Origin: Heterotrichella gracilis | Lineage: Eukaryota > Sar > Xanthophyceae > Tribonematales > Xanthonemataceae | Direction of reading: 5' to 3' | Length of the DNA: 64,000 nucleotides | NCBI GenBank assembly: GCA_032358255.1 | Contig: JAULBX010001891.1 | Location: forward strand, 62,001 to 126,000 | In this document: in pieces, positions 12,081 to 23,300 of the stretch | How the letters are laid out: each line of letters starts with the position of its first letter | How positions within the stretch are numbered: the first letter of the stretch is position 1 | The notes under the pieces: model-generated | Told to the model about the DNA's origin: nothing | Database searches by the model: none | The model's input: the letters and a program-made list of their open reading frames with translations, nothing else | Program-made: the position numbers and the translations under genes

Positions 12081-13261
12081 CCCTAGTGTGCAGTTGAGCA
12101 AACCAAAAGAGGAGGCTGGGAATGGGACTGCTGACCTTTGCCTATTCCAGGTTTTGAATCAGATCGCAGAATATATAAAATAATCCAGTTGTACATGTGA
12201 TGTTATCTGCAGGACCTGTCAATCATTGGCTACGTTTCAATGTGGTACTGCTGGTATGGGATGCTGCGGGACTCTTAATAGAAATACTGATCAATTAGGG
12301 TTTTGATTAGGGTAGTCTACCAAGGTTGACTATTATAGTGAACTGAGCAAGGGAGTGTTGATTGGCTGGCAAAGTGCCTGGTACTTGAAGGCCTTTGCTT
12401 GTCTCTCTCTGTAGTGCGTAGTACGTCCTCTACTACGTGCTCCCGTGTGGTCTGTAACCTTTGACATGGACAGCATGCAGTGATACTACAACCCCTGCCG
12501 GTTAGATATCAGTGGTGCCGTATCAAACTGGTTTCGGAGCTTGTGTCGACACCGGTGGACCTGCGTTGTCTTCGGTTTGTCGTTATGACACACATGCGGT
12601 AGCTTGCCAAGATGTGCTGCACCCGTCGAGAGCACGGCAGACCTGTCAAGTCGAGCGAGTGACAACTGCATATGGACGCCGTTCAACGGGTACGGTGAGC
12701 CGCAGTTATTTGTGTGTACAGTGCGAGCATCGGTAGTTGGGCCGAGGTCCTTGCCGTAGCACTGAGTACACCGAGTTATGGAACAGCATGCTGAGTGTAC
12801 ACTCGAGATTCAGCTACCCGCATGCGACCAACCCGAGGCGTTCCACGAAGGCCTTCACGCAGTGACAGTGCGTGTAAACGTTGGACAGTGAGGTGAAACA
12901 GCTTGGTTGGAAACTATGGCGAATCTGAGTTGGGCAGTTTGACCAGTGAACTTCCGAAACAGCCAATTGCAGCTAGCTTGTCTGATGGACATATCGCACG
13001 TCAAGTTTGAGTATTACTAAGCTTTTCTGTGCGCTTGTTACAGGTGCACACAACCGTTAGCCATTTTTTCCCACCCACCCACCCTTTTCCAGGTAGGGTT
13101 CGCATGAGGACATGCGACCCACCCTCCCAAACTCATTTCATGAGTTTTACCCAGTCATAGTAGGGGAGGAATGGTAGGAGGACAGTAGGCGTACCCGAGC
13201 CCAGAGGTGACGAAGGGCGAGGCGAAGCAGGCATGCCGATCAGGGACAGGTCGATCTCTCC
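12081..13261. other. Intergenic DNA, no gene seen
   Basis: About 1.2 kb of lower-GC sequence after the SBPase stop. I see no ORF with coding character, only short inverted repeats near 13090-13150 (GCATG/CATGC, CTCAT/ATGAG). It should contain the SBPase 3' end. Confidence 0.4.
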
Positions 13262-13545
13262 AAAAACGGCAGCGGCCCCCTCCCAAACCCTAGCCCAAAC
13301 CCCAGACACTCAACCATGCGCCCCTCCATCCCACAACGCGGTGGACTGCAAGCCCTACCCACACCCCACCTGGTAGTCCTCCCAGCGCAGCTCCTCCATC
13401 GACTTGTTTGCATAGGCAGGCATGGCGGTGATGGAGCTGAAGTACACAGTCTGCTTCCGGCCCCCCACACTGGGGCTGAACTGGTCCCAGTCCTGGGTCT
13501 TCTGGTAGGGCACTGCGTGGGTGCCCATGGCCGCACCCATACCGT
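13262..13545 (-). pseudogene. Stray duplicate of the Nup98 GLEBS exon with flanking intron
   Basis: This segment matches Nup98 exon 7 and its downstream intron (about 6957-7240) on the same strand, some 6.3 kb away. The reading frame is open and reproduces [27 protein letters not shown] and EELRWEDYQ, followed by an intact GTGGGG donor. Intron sequence 3' of the exon is also copied. No neighbouring FG exon, promoter or start is present, so it is an orphan exon. It is well conserved at the protein level but differs from the source at several positions, which argues against an assembly artefact. Confidence 0.85.
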
Positions 13546-14126
13546 CATCGGATGGTTATTACCTGGTTATTATAAACCTGTGCATGCATATGCACCCATC
13601 TTTGGCACACCCAAATACTGTCTCAAAAATTTGAGTCAAAATGTCATGTGCAAGAATTGCAGCCTGAGGAAGTGTGGGCTGTTGACATCCAATGGCAGGA
13701 ACCAAAGAAACAAACCCAGGACATCACGGCTGTCCAAAATGCTGAAGGGCACAATACATGCGTTTGCGGGCACACACGACGTTTCAGGCAAGCCAAGGGT
13801 GTTCTGTCGTTCTAGAGCCGCAAGCCAAAGGAAAGCCGTGCCTGGTCAAAAATCCAAGTGTCATGAGAACAAAGAGGCAAGAGGAGGAGCCGCTGGCAAA
13901 ACGAACGAACCGCGGCCCGCAATCCAACCGTTGGTGTACCCTGAGCTAAAGTACCGTTCCAGCACTGGAATGCCCATTCGGGATGCCACGGCTGTTGAGT
14001 CGGCAATAGTCACCAAAAAATCTACACTTTATGAAGTGTTTGCACCCAGAATGCAGGGGGACGGCACGCAAAAACGACAATGGAGCACCAAAAAGAAACA
14101 AAAAAGGAGCCAGGATGTAAAAAGGT
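13546..14126. other. Intergenic DNA, no convincing gene
   Basis: A long plus-strand open frame crosses this stretch and the tRNA gene, but it shows no recognisable domain and is interrupted in function by the tRNA. I treat it as chance. The stretch nearest the tRNA is A-rich on the plus strand. Confidence 0.4.
14118..14124 (-). terminator. Pol III terminator of tRNA-Lys
   Basis: A run of five T on the minus strand follows the tRNA 3' end by a few bases, the usual Pol III stop. Confidence 0.7.
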
Positions 14127-14199
14127 CTCCCGATGAGGGGCTTGAACCCTCGACCATTAGGTTAAAAGCCTAACGCTCTACCGACTGAGCTAACCGGGA
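14127..14199 (-). tRNA. tRNA-Lys (anticodon UUU)
   Basis: A 73-nt cloverleaf on the minus strand. The acceptor stem is TCCCGGT/ATCGGGA (one G-U pair), the D arm GCTCAGTCGGTAGAGC, the anticodon stem TTAGG/CCTAA around CTTTTAA, and the T arm GAGGG-TTCAAGC-CCCTC. Box A and box B promoters are intact, there is no intron, and a T5 terminator follows at about 14119-14123. Confidence 0.95.
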
Positions 14200-14955
14200 C
14201 CAAATTTGCAGAGATGCTGCCGGAGCGCATTTCTGGCCTTTAGGTTCGTTTGCCGCACGCTCAAGGACCTCGAGCTTTCTTTAGTGCGCCTTCGCCACCG
14301 TTTGTTTTGGCAATCGTGTGGTGGGTGCTCTCCAAACCAGATGGGTATTATCCTGTGTACAAGGGCTCGCCCTGTGGCCCGGCAAGGTTCATCATGCTTG
14401 AAGCCTTAGCTACACTGCGATTGCCCAATGCGGCATGTGTTCGGAATGGCACCCCATGCGCACATACAAAGCGACAGAGGAAGGCAAGGAGAAACATGGC
14501 AAGTAAAACACGGCAAGTAAAAATGCTTGTAACCAATGCAAACGTTGCGCTGAGGATAGCCCATATGCCTGGTCGTTACAAGGAAGCTTCATACAAACAG
14601 ACTCCCAGCAACGAGCAGGCTGTTTTTCTACCACTCACCCCCAGTATGCAAGGGAAGAGTCTAGGCGCGCCCTGCTGTTCACATTGAGGATGAACAAGCA
14701 TGAGAAAGCTGTGCAGTTGCTCCTTCCTCCCCCTTGCAGCAACTGCCCAACTGAGCCTCCAGCAATTCTCCCACTAGCCTGCTCGAAAAAACACCGCCAA
14801 GCACACAGTTTACCCCACCCACCACAAAGACTTCGACACCCACTTCAGAGTTACACCGTCACAAACCATCAGCCACCAGGAGTCATCTCATCAGCCCTCC
14901 CGCCCTCCCAACCCCTGGAGCCCCCCTCCCACCCAACGATCCCCCTTCCGCAGCT
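14200..14955. other. Region between tRNA-Lys and prohibitin, no gene seen
   Basis: No ORF with family resemblance. The right end is C-rich and should contain the prohibitin 3' untranslated region. Confidence 0.35.
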
Positions 14956-17521
14956 TCACTTCTTCTTCACCAAAGTGGTTTCCAAGTCGCCCTGCAAGTA
15001 AGGGGCACCAAAATAAACAAAGCAGGCGCATCATGTTGTGCACTGGCCCTGCACACCTGCTCTTAACCACAGGTGCATGCACAATTAAGACCAAACTCCA
15101 ACAGCACGCCAAGACCGCCTACGCCACGACTGCAGCAGCAACAACATTTCCTTGTGTCCATCACTTGCCACCTAGTCTAAGCACCATGCACGGTGCTGAC
15201 ATGCACACAACGATGGCGTGTGCACCAAACCATCTGGGCGGGTCAAAGTGCGCACCAGCCCGATGACCACCTCCTGCTGCAACATGCACATCAACGCATC
15301 ATGTGTGCAGTGCTTACCAGGTTGAGCAGCAGTGAGTCCGCTGACAGGAACATGCGGTTGGCTGAGGCGGCAACTGTGGCAGCAATCTCCTTGGCGGCCT
15401 GCGGGGGGAGGGTTAAGGGTTTAGGGTTCAGTGCACAGGAACACTGTTCAGCCCACCAGCATGGTCATAGGTCATGTGAGCATAGAAAACATGACCACCG
15501 TGGGATGGAGGCGATGCGAGCACCCGGGACGTCTCCCCATAATATGCTATAATCACCCGCTGGTGCACGGTCAGCTATGAGGTAAGCTGTGACAAGCGCC
15601 ATACAAATCATGCTACTGGAGTGCATGGCGGGTGGTACAGCAGCACGGGTCTCCGCCACGCAACCAGCGGTAGAGCATGCAGCACAGAGCAGTGATGATA
15701 TAGGTAATTAAATTGTTAAAGCACAGCACGCGGCAGGCCCTTGCTGGCCGCCACGTGGCATCCCCGCACCTCGATCTTCCTGAGCGTGAGGAAGGCTGGG
15801 TTCTGCTGCATGGCCTCGCCGATGAGCTTGGCTGACTGCGCCTCACCATTGGCCCGGATGATGGCGCTCTGCTTGTCCTGCTCAGCCTTCTCAACCTGGT
15901 GGGGGGGTGGTGCAAGAGGGGGCGTCAGCAGGGAGTAAATACCATGCCAAAGTGGGCGAGTCATGCACACGGGGGTAGCAAACTGGCGCTGGAATAATCC
16001 ATGTTGTTCACAGGCCATGATCCCATGCAGCAAAATTATAGAGCTAATTGTTAGTCTTAGTTACATCATGTAACTTACATGCATTCCAGCAACACAGCCA
16101 GACTAGCATTGTGGATATACTGTATGAATGCTGTAACTGGCATCTGTGCACTGCAAGCGGGACTACCATAGGTACCATGTGCAGGCATGCCCCTGGCCAT
16201 GTACTGTGCAACAGTGCCCTGATAGCCAGCTTTGCAAAGTGAACCCCCGCGCCACTCACAATGAACTTTGCCCTCTCCGAGTCCTGCTGCGCCACCTGCT
16301 TGGCCTCGATGGCAGCGGTGTACTCGCGGCTGAAGGTGAGCTGCGTGATGGACACGTCGTCAAGCAGGATGTTGAAGTAGGCGGCTCGTTGCGTGAGGAT
16401 GCGGCGGATGTCGCGGCTGACAACCTGGGGGTGGGGAGGGTGAGGAGGGGGTTGGGTGGTGGGTGGGGTTGGCGTGCATTGGCGGTAGGGAAGGGGGGTG
16501 GAGGAATGGTGTGTGGTGCAGGGGTTGAGGCAGATGCGCGGTTGATGGCGCAGCGGGAGGTGGAGGGTGTGGGAGGGGAGAGGCGCAACTGCCATACAGC
16601 ACGCATAGATAGTTGCAACAATCTGCCAATAGCCACGAGGCAATGGCCCGGAAATTCATCACACAGACTGGTGTCGCAAGCGATGCGAGATATGATAGCC
16701 AGCAAGCCCTCTCCGCATCTTTAGCAATGCACCGAGGTGGTTAGGGCTTTTCATAGGGTGGTGGGTTGGCGGTGTGGAGGAGTGGTGGGTGCAGGGGGTG
16801 CGATGCTTACCTCGCGCATTGTCAAGAGCTGGCTGGCGTTGTATTGTGCGATGACGCTCTTCAGGGTTTCCTGCAGGGCATCTCATGGTGTGAGCGGCAA
16901 TTGGTTGGCTGCTCATGGCAACTTGCATGCATACAGAAGAGCAAACTGACGTGCCTGTATGATGGAGGGCAACACACGCTCCGCATAGTCTGTGCCCAGG
17001 GCCCTGTAAATTTCCGGCAACCTTTCTGGCATTGGGCGGGTCAGCACACGCAGCCCGATGTTCACCTGCATGCATCTCGCGTCAGTGGTGGCACCATCTA
17101 GAAGGGGCTGCGACCTAAATCAGTGCCTGTGACTCAACTCACCATCTGCAAGTCCTTGGACCCTGACGTGCTTTGGATAACGTTAGGGCGGGCCCTCACG
17201 TCGTAGATGATCGGCCGCTCGAACCAGGGCAGCATAAAGTGCGTGCCTTCCTCGTACACCTGCCGTCACCATATGCATGCATTAGCCGCTGTGCAGCAAA
17301 AAGGTGGATGGACTACACACCACCGCGGGGCACCGAGCCGTGAAACGTACCGTTTCCTTGAGACCCACTACTCTATTGAACACGATGGCCCTGTGACCAC
17401 CCTCCACGTTGAACAAGCTGTTAGCCACGCCATACACCGCAGCGCCACCCAGCACAATCACCCGTGCGAGCCGCCCTGCAGCGTTCCCCTGGGGGATGTT
17501 CACGTTCCGGAGGTTCTCCAT
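14956..17521 (-). CDS. PHB2: Prohibitin-2 (mitochondrial inner-membrane SPFH protein)
   Basis: Prohibitin subunit that forms ring complexes with prohibitin-1 in the mitochondrial inner membrane, acting in cristae organisation and m-AAA protease control. Eight exons, all in phase: 17521-17351, 17259-17143, 17065-16955, 16870-16811, 16424-16260, 15895-15770, 15398-15318, 14991-14956 (TGA); 288 aa. The start is ATG at 17521 ([12 protein letters not shown]). An N-terminal hydrophobic stretch ([15 protein letters not shown]) precedes [10 protein letters not shown]-like [14 protein letters not shown]. The SPFH/prohibitin signature follows ([41 protein letters not shown]), then the coiled-coil [19 protein letters not shown] and LTLRKIE. 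PHB2-type features such as EGGHRAI decide it against PHB1. Intron 3 starts with GC (CAG|GCACGT) instead of GT. Confidence 0.95.
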
Positions 17522-18976
17522 CACACCAGACACCCAAACAAGGGGCTTGATGCCTGCCCAATGTTCTGTGTTTTACCCGCAACTTGCACAAAAAACTAGG
17601 GAGGATTTATGGGTGGTCTCTAGCTATCAATGAGATGCCGTCAATCAAAACACCCTTATTTCACGCGCTGCTTCCACTACTGACAGCAAGATAGGACGGA
17701 GGGGGCGGATAGCGTTGAGCTGATAAGGAAGATGGTGCACCAGCTGCAGCTCTTCATAAGGCTTTTGCTGAAATGCGAAATGCCATGGTGGTTTTTCCTC
17801 TTCGTTATCATTATTGCAACCCCCCTTTAGTCCCCTCTGTTTTTCCAACCCTGGGAAGGTCTATGCGCCAAACAAAAAGGTGCTAAAGTGTGACTGCTAA
17901 CCCTTATTGGCCAGACACTGCATCAAACAACTCCCATCTGGAAGCCATGCACAGATGCGCCACTTGGTCAAGTCACCCATGGCATGGCCGTCAATCTGTG
18001 AACAGACCCGAGCGGCAGTGGTGCGTGGTATCAAGTCCAACTGAGGTATCATTGTGGTGTTTTAAAAAGTTCCAGGCTAATTTACAATAATTGCTACAGC
18101 TTGTGGAGCTGTCAAAGGGAACTAGAGGGCAGTGCCCAGCCTAGCGCACTTGTGCATTGGGATGAAGTACGGGCTTACAAGCAGGCTACAACTTGCAATG
18201 TACAGGAGCACACCCAATGGTGATACATGTGCATAGCAATGTGCCCTTGCTTTCCAAGACAGTATGCCCTGCAAACCGCACTACTTGTGTCAAGTTGCCA
18301 GCACACAGACGGTGCAGACGAATCGATGGCATGTCCATGCGCTTTGTACAGTGCTGGTGAGCTGTACAGGAAAAGTATGGATAGGAAGGCTGGCAACTAT
18401 ATATTTGTGCTGCCAGCTGCCCTGTTTTCTTCATAGTGAAGAAAACTGCGTTAACCCTCGGCGCAATATTGCGTGTCCCCCCATATATGCCCACCAAAAT
18501 TTGGCGCTTCAAACCCAGAAACACCCCGTAGACCCGTAAACCGCGTAGGCAGAGCCTCTCACCATCGCTCTCTACTCTGGTCCCACCCACCCACGCCAGA
18601 CCCTCCAGACACTCCAGATACTCCCAAACACCCACTCCAGACACTCCCGCATTTTATTCTGCTGCTGCACGACCAGTCGTGGCTGCACATTGCAAACATC
18701 CAGAATAGATAAGCAGCGGAAATTTACTCCGTTGTGGGCTGTTTCCCGCTCTGACCTGGTTGCTCCTTGCTAGCCTACACGGAACACCACATGACCTCAC
18801 ATGCCATACAGGGTTGAAGAACCCCATAATGCTTGTGCAATACGCATAGAAGTGGTGAAATACCACCAATAAATCAATTCAAAAACAAGTCTCGATTGTT
18901 TAGACGTCACTGGGCTCTCTTGGGTGCGACAACTCCCTTTGCAGTATATGCATGCATGCGTCATGAATAGCCTTAC
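17522..18976. other. Prohibitin upstream region and intergenic DNA
   Basis: The prohibitin promoter and leader should lie in the first few hundred bases. No other gene is recognisable. A short imperfect tandem repeat of CTCCAGACACTCC-like units occurs at about 18600-18650. Confidence 0.35.
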
Positions 18977-19096
18977 AGTGTTGTAGTATACAAAGCCGTT
19001 GATCATCGTGGCTCCCAGCCACCCTCCAAACGTGAGTGTTGCCAGGCCTAAAAATCCCGTGGTGACCTTGAACGCTATGTCTGAAGCTCGCGTCAT
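18977..19096 (-). CDS. Possible small single-span membrane protein (first exon)
   Basis: An exon of 40 codons starting MTRASDIAFKVTTGFLG and ending at a GTAAGG donor at 18976. It has one hydrophobic span (FLGLATLTFGGWLGATM). The SDIAFK...G-A-T pattern recalls tiny plant mitochondrial proteins of the COX14-like, one-membrane-segment sort, but this is resemblance from memory only. I could not identify the next exon downstream, so the C-terminus is open. Confidence 0.35.
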
Positions 19097-19300
19097 TGCC
19101 ACAACGCACGGTGGGTGCCCACCACCCGTAACCCCCCAAGCAGTACACGATGGGAACAAACAGTTTTGGCCGGGATCCTACTACTGAATGCAAGAACACA
19201 ATCTACGTCAGTTTTGTGTCGGGAAAACTCTGAAGGTTGAGCATATGACCCAACGGTTGTCCCAATGTGTGGTCCAAACCCTAACAAACCCTTTAACTTA

Positions 19301-19329
19301 CCCGGGGTTGCAGGTCCTGCAACCCCGGG
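19301..19329. repeat. Perfect GC-rich palindrome, 14-bp arms
   Basis: Arms CCCGGGGTTGCAGG and CCTGCAACCCCGGG with a single T between. It lies in non-coding DNA about 300 bp from a second, longer palindrome. Confidence 0.95.
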
Positions 19330-19622
19330 CTTATTGGTTACAACCCTTGCAGTGGCGCCTACATACCTGCTCGGAGCCGGTGATATAATAATATTTTCAC
19401 AGGGGCAGCCACACCTTTGGCCACTGCCGCAGCAATTAATAATATTTGTTTGCAATCTGTGGGGCAAAGCAGGGATCATCCCCAGGGCGTGACATGTAGC
19501 CCAAAATAGGGACCTCCCCTGTTGTGCACTACGGGCGGCCTGTTGGCGGCCTGGTGGCTATTGTAGTCTTATGGGTTGCATGTACAATGGGGTAGCCACC
19601 GTTGCCAGGCTAAGCCTCCAAC

Positions 19623-19676
19623 CAGGGGTGTTAAAATATAAACCAGGAATTCCTGGTTTATATTTTAACACCCCTG
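19623..19676. repeat. Perfect 54-bp palindrome, 27-bp arms without spacer
   Basis: Centre at 19649/19650 on GGAATTCC; arms run outward through an AT-rich part to CAGGGG / CCCCTG. The 9-mer CTCCAACCA occurs on both sides (19616-19624 and 19683-19691), as a target-site duplication would. It may be a miniature transposon remnant. Confidence 0.95.
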
Positions 19677-20301
19677 CAGCAGCTCCAACCAGTGTAGTGC
19701 CAGACCAGCCGAGCCAAGGTGCCCTGAGCCCACATCTGCCCAAACTTTTCTATTTGATCACTGGTTGACCAAACAGTATCGTTACAGCGGAGGCAATGAA
19801 ACAAAATGTCAAGGGTTGACTCAATTGAATTATGAAGCCAAAACCGCACCAAGGGACTACAGGCACTCACCACCATGGCTACATCACTGCAGCTCAACTA
19901 TTCAAACAGCAGTACCTCACGTAATGGGTACCCCACTTCTACACAAGTCTCTGGGTTTGATTGCAGTAAGAGTGTTCACCTACCAAAGCTATCTCAGTAA
20001 GGAAGTAAAAACCTCCCAACTCTAACTGCTCATGCTGTTTTTACTACCAAAAGAGGAGTACATACTATATAGTGTCCTGCGCGCTGAGGTGATTATAAAC
20101 ACTCATCTAGCAAGAGTGCTCATTGACACATCCCAGTGTCCTGTGCCCTGTAGCAAAAGAATATGCCCTGCTGAGACCAGTGCCTATGTGCGCAACCCCC
20201 AGTGCCTATCTGCGCAACCCCCTGCTCTCCACAACCATGCACTATCCCTCGGCCTCCTCAAGCACCCTGCGAGCCCAGATTCCCGAAATTTCCCCTTCCC
20301 C

Positions 20302-23300
20302 TCAGCGTCTGCCGCGTTTACCCCCCTTCTTGCGCTTGTTGCCGCCCCCCGCACCACCACCACCACCACCACCGCCGCCGCCGCCGCTGTTCTGGTTGCG
20401 CCCACCCCTGCCACCACCGCCACCACCACCACCTCCTCCGCCTGACGACCACACATTGGTCATGAGGCCGTTGCAGGTGTTGGCCTGCACAGGGGGCACG
20501 TGCTCAGACTGGCAGTTGCTTAGGGTTTAGGGTTTTGTGTCATGAAATTCACAGCCTTCCCAACCCCCCTAAAACCTGCCAGCACTGCCCTTGCTCCGCA
20601 GCTCACTTGCCAAATCCGCCTGCTCGGCGCACTCACCCGCGCCACGAATTTCGCCGCTGTGGCAGGCATTCAGGGTGCGCGGCAGGTGCCACAACCCCAC
20701 AGCTCCCTTAATCACTTAATACGAACCCACAGCCTTCCCACCCCCAATCGCCCCACCCCCGCCAATCACCCTGCTGCCCAGGCCCATGGCCACATCCGCA
20801 TGCTCGGGGCAGCGCATGTACTCCCTCATGCCATACACCCTGCCGCTGTGGCACGCTTCAAATCGCACACCACAGCAGCTACCCCACACCCCACAAGGTC
20901 ACTGCACCCTAAACTTTAGATTCTGCAAGAAAACCACAGCCTTACCACCCGCCTAAACCCTCCACTCACCCTGTTCCAGAGCTCGCTCGCCAGATCCGCC
21001 TGCTCGGGGCAGCGCATGTACTCGCTCATGTCATACACCCTGCCGCTGTGGCAGGAGTAGTAGCTGCAAGACAACAGGCCCCGCTCCCCCCACATGTCCC
21101 CATCCCTGATGGGATGCGCCCCCAGGTGGCAGTCGCAGGGCCGCTGGGAGGTGGCGCGGGTGCGGGCGGTGGGGCGCGCGTGGTGGGTTTGGTGGCAGAA
21201 GCAGGGGACGAGGATGGGGGCCTGCGGGCGTGGTAGGGGGCATTTGGGGGCGGGGGTGATGTGGGGGTGATGTTGGAGGCAATGTGGGGAGCGATGTGGG
21301 GGGTGATGCAGGGGACAATGCGGCAGTTCGGTGCAGCCAGGGGTGTGTGTATGCACATGTGGGACATGGGCCAGATTTTTAGGCTTTTAGGCATTAGGGT
21401 ATCCAATGCACATGGATCCATGTGGGCGGGCATACCTCTCCGCCAGGGGGGCTATACCCCTGTCCCTGTTGATGCTGCGGTGGTGGGGTGTGGCGGGGAG
21501 GGGGCGTGTAATCTCGCGCGCTGATGGCGGCATCGTGTATCCGGCGCAGGCTGGCATCTGATAGGCCTTCATACGCCTGCAGGCATTGTGGGACAGCCAT
21601 TTTGCCCCAGCCAGCCACTGCATCATACCAGCACACAGCCAACAACCACCACCACCATTGACACCACTCCAAAAAGCTACTTTTTCTGATGCGGTTTGTG
21701 CTGCGTATGTCATCAATTTTCGAGATATTTCTAAATCCTAAAATCCTAAAGAAGAACAAGAAAACCCAATATACAACAAGCGGGTAACCCCATCCCAGGC
21801 ACCACCACCCACCCCCCACCACCCCACCCACCCACCGCTGTCACGCGCACAAACGCCTCCGCTGTCCCCACCGCGCTGCTCTTGTCTGGGTGCACCAGCA
21901 GGCTCTTCTGGTTCTTGGCCTTGCGCAGACCAGCTTCATCAGCAGACTTGGTAACCTCGAGCACCTAAAACAAGAAATAAATGGTCAATTTTAAAAAATC
22001 AGCCGCAGTTGGCAGAAACAAAGGCACCTCCTCCAGCGGCCCACTTTCCAATTGCGGGCGGCATGCACAAGCAACAGGCCCCGTGCATGCAAAGGAAAAG
22101 AAAGAGAGAAAGAAACGAACGAGTACCAGGTAGAGATCCTATCTGGTACCACCGTGCATGCACAGAAAAACAAAGAAGGAACATGGAAGAAGGAGAAACA
22201 ACCAAGAATAGGGACAGGACCCCGTACCTGGTACCATGTGGTGGCCGCGAGTATGCGCGCTGGCTCCCCAGTGGCCCCCTTCACCTTGTGGGGGCGCAGC
22301 AGGCCACCGGCGGATGGGGGCGGGCCTGCGGGGGGGAGAAGGTGGGGGGGTGTAAGAGGTGTAGGGGGGCGAAAACACAGTGTGTGGCCGGATGTGGTGC
22401 CATGGAGTGGAGGTGAATGTTGATCAACAGGCGAGTGTCTGAACTGTCGCCTGCCCGGCAACAGGATGATGACTCCAGGTTTCCAAGGTCTGCCACAGGC
22501 AGACACCGATTAGGCACCTACCCACCCACAACCATCACCACCCACCATCCACCTTTTGCCTGCTCTTGCTGCCTCATCCACTAACCCATACTCAGCACCA
22601 CCACCGCGCACAGCATCGCACCCACCCACCGCTGGATGCAAACAAACCACTCGGCACCCACAACCACCCGCACCACCCACCTTCCGCCTCCGCCTCCTCC
22701 CCGTCCTCCTCCCCCTCCGGGAACTTCATCCCCTGGCCAAGGCTCAGCGCAACCACCACCAGGGCCATCGCCAGGGTGGCAACCAGCCCCGCTGCCAAGA
22801 AGGAGCCCGGGGCCCAGTGCTGCATCCCCGCCAGCACCAGGCAATATGCCCCCATGGCGTAGGTTCGGCCCAGAGGGGTGGTCATGGCGATGATGGTGGC
22901 GGGGAGGCAGAGCGCGCCCCCTGCCTGCCACCACATGAGGGGGAACACCCACAGGTGGGGCTCGCCACTCTCGTAGAAGGCGTACCCTGGGGGTGGGGGG
23001 TGAGGGTGAGGATGAGAGTGAGAGGGCGGGTGAGGGTTGCACTTTGGGGGGTCAGCCTGTTTCGTATTCCAGCGGCAATCATGTAGAACAGGACAAGGGT
23101 ACAGCCAAGTTTGCATGCAATTGTTGTCCATGTGAGCAACATTTTGGATGACAGGAGCAGCCCAATTTGCATGTAATCGGCGTCCACCTAGAATCCACTT
23201 CCCCACTGCTTCTGTCCACTTGGAATGCAGAATCAAGGGGCGCACACTGCAATACCAGAAACAGGGAATGCAGGGGCACAGGGGCTTGTCACACACCCCA

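Larger units (their letters stand above)
19097..20301. other. Intergenic DNA holding two palindromes
   Basis: Apart from the palindromes at 19301-19329 and 19623-19676 I see no coding feature. The right end should hold the 3' untranslated region of the DnaJ gene. Confidence 0.35.

Noticed and set aside
13316-14173. A 285-codon plus-strand open frame
   Set aside because: It runs antisense through the duplicated GLEBS exon and through the tRNA-Lys gene and has no family resemblance.
20330-20460. Plus-strand Pro/His-rich frames
   Set aside because: They are the antisense of the glycine-rich tail of the DnaJ protein (GGN/CCN repeats).
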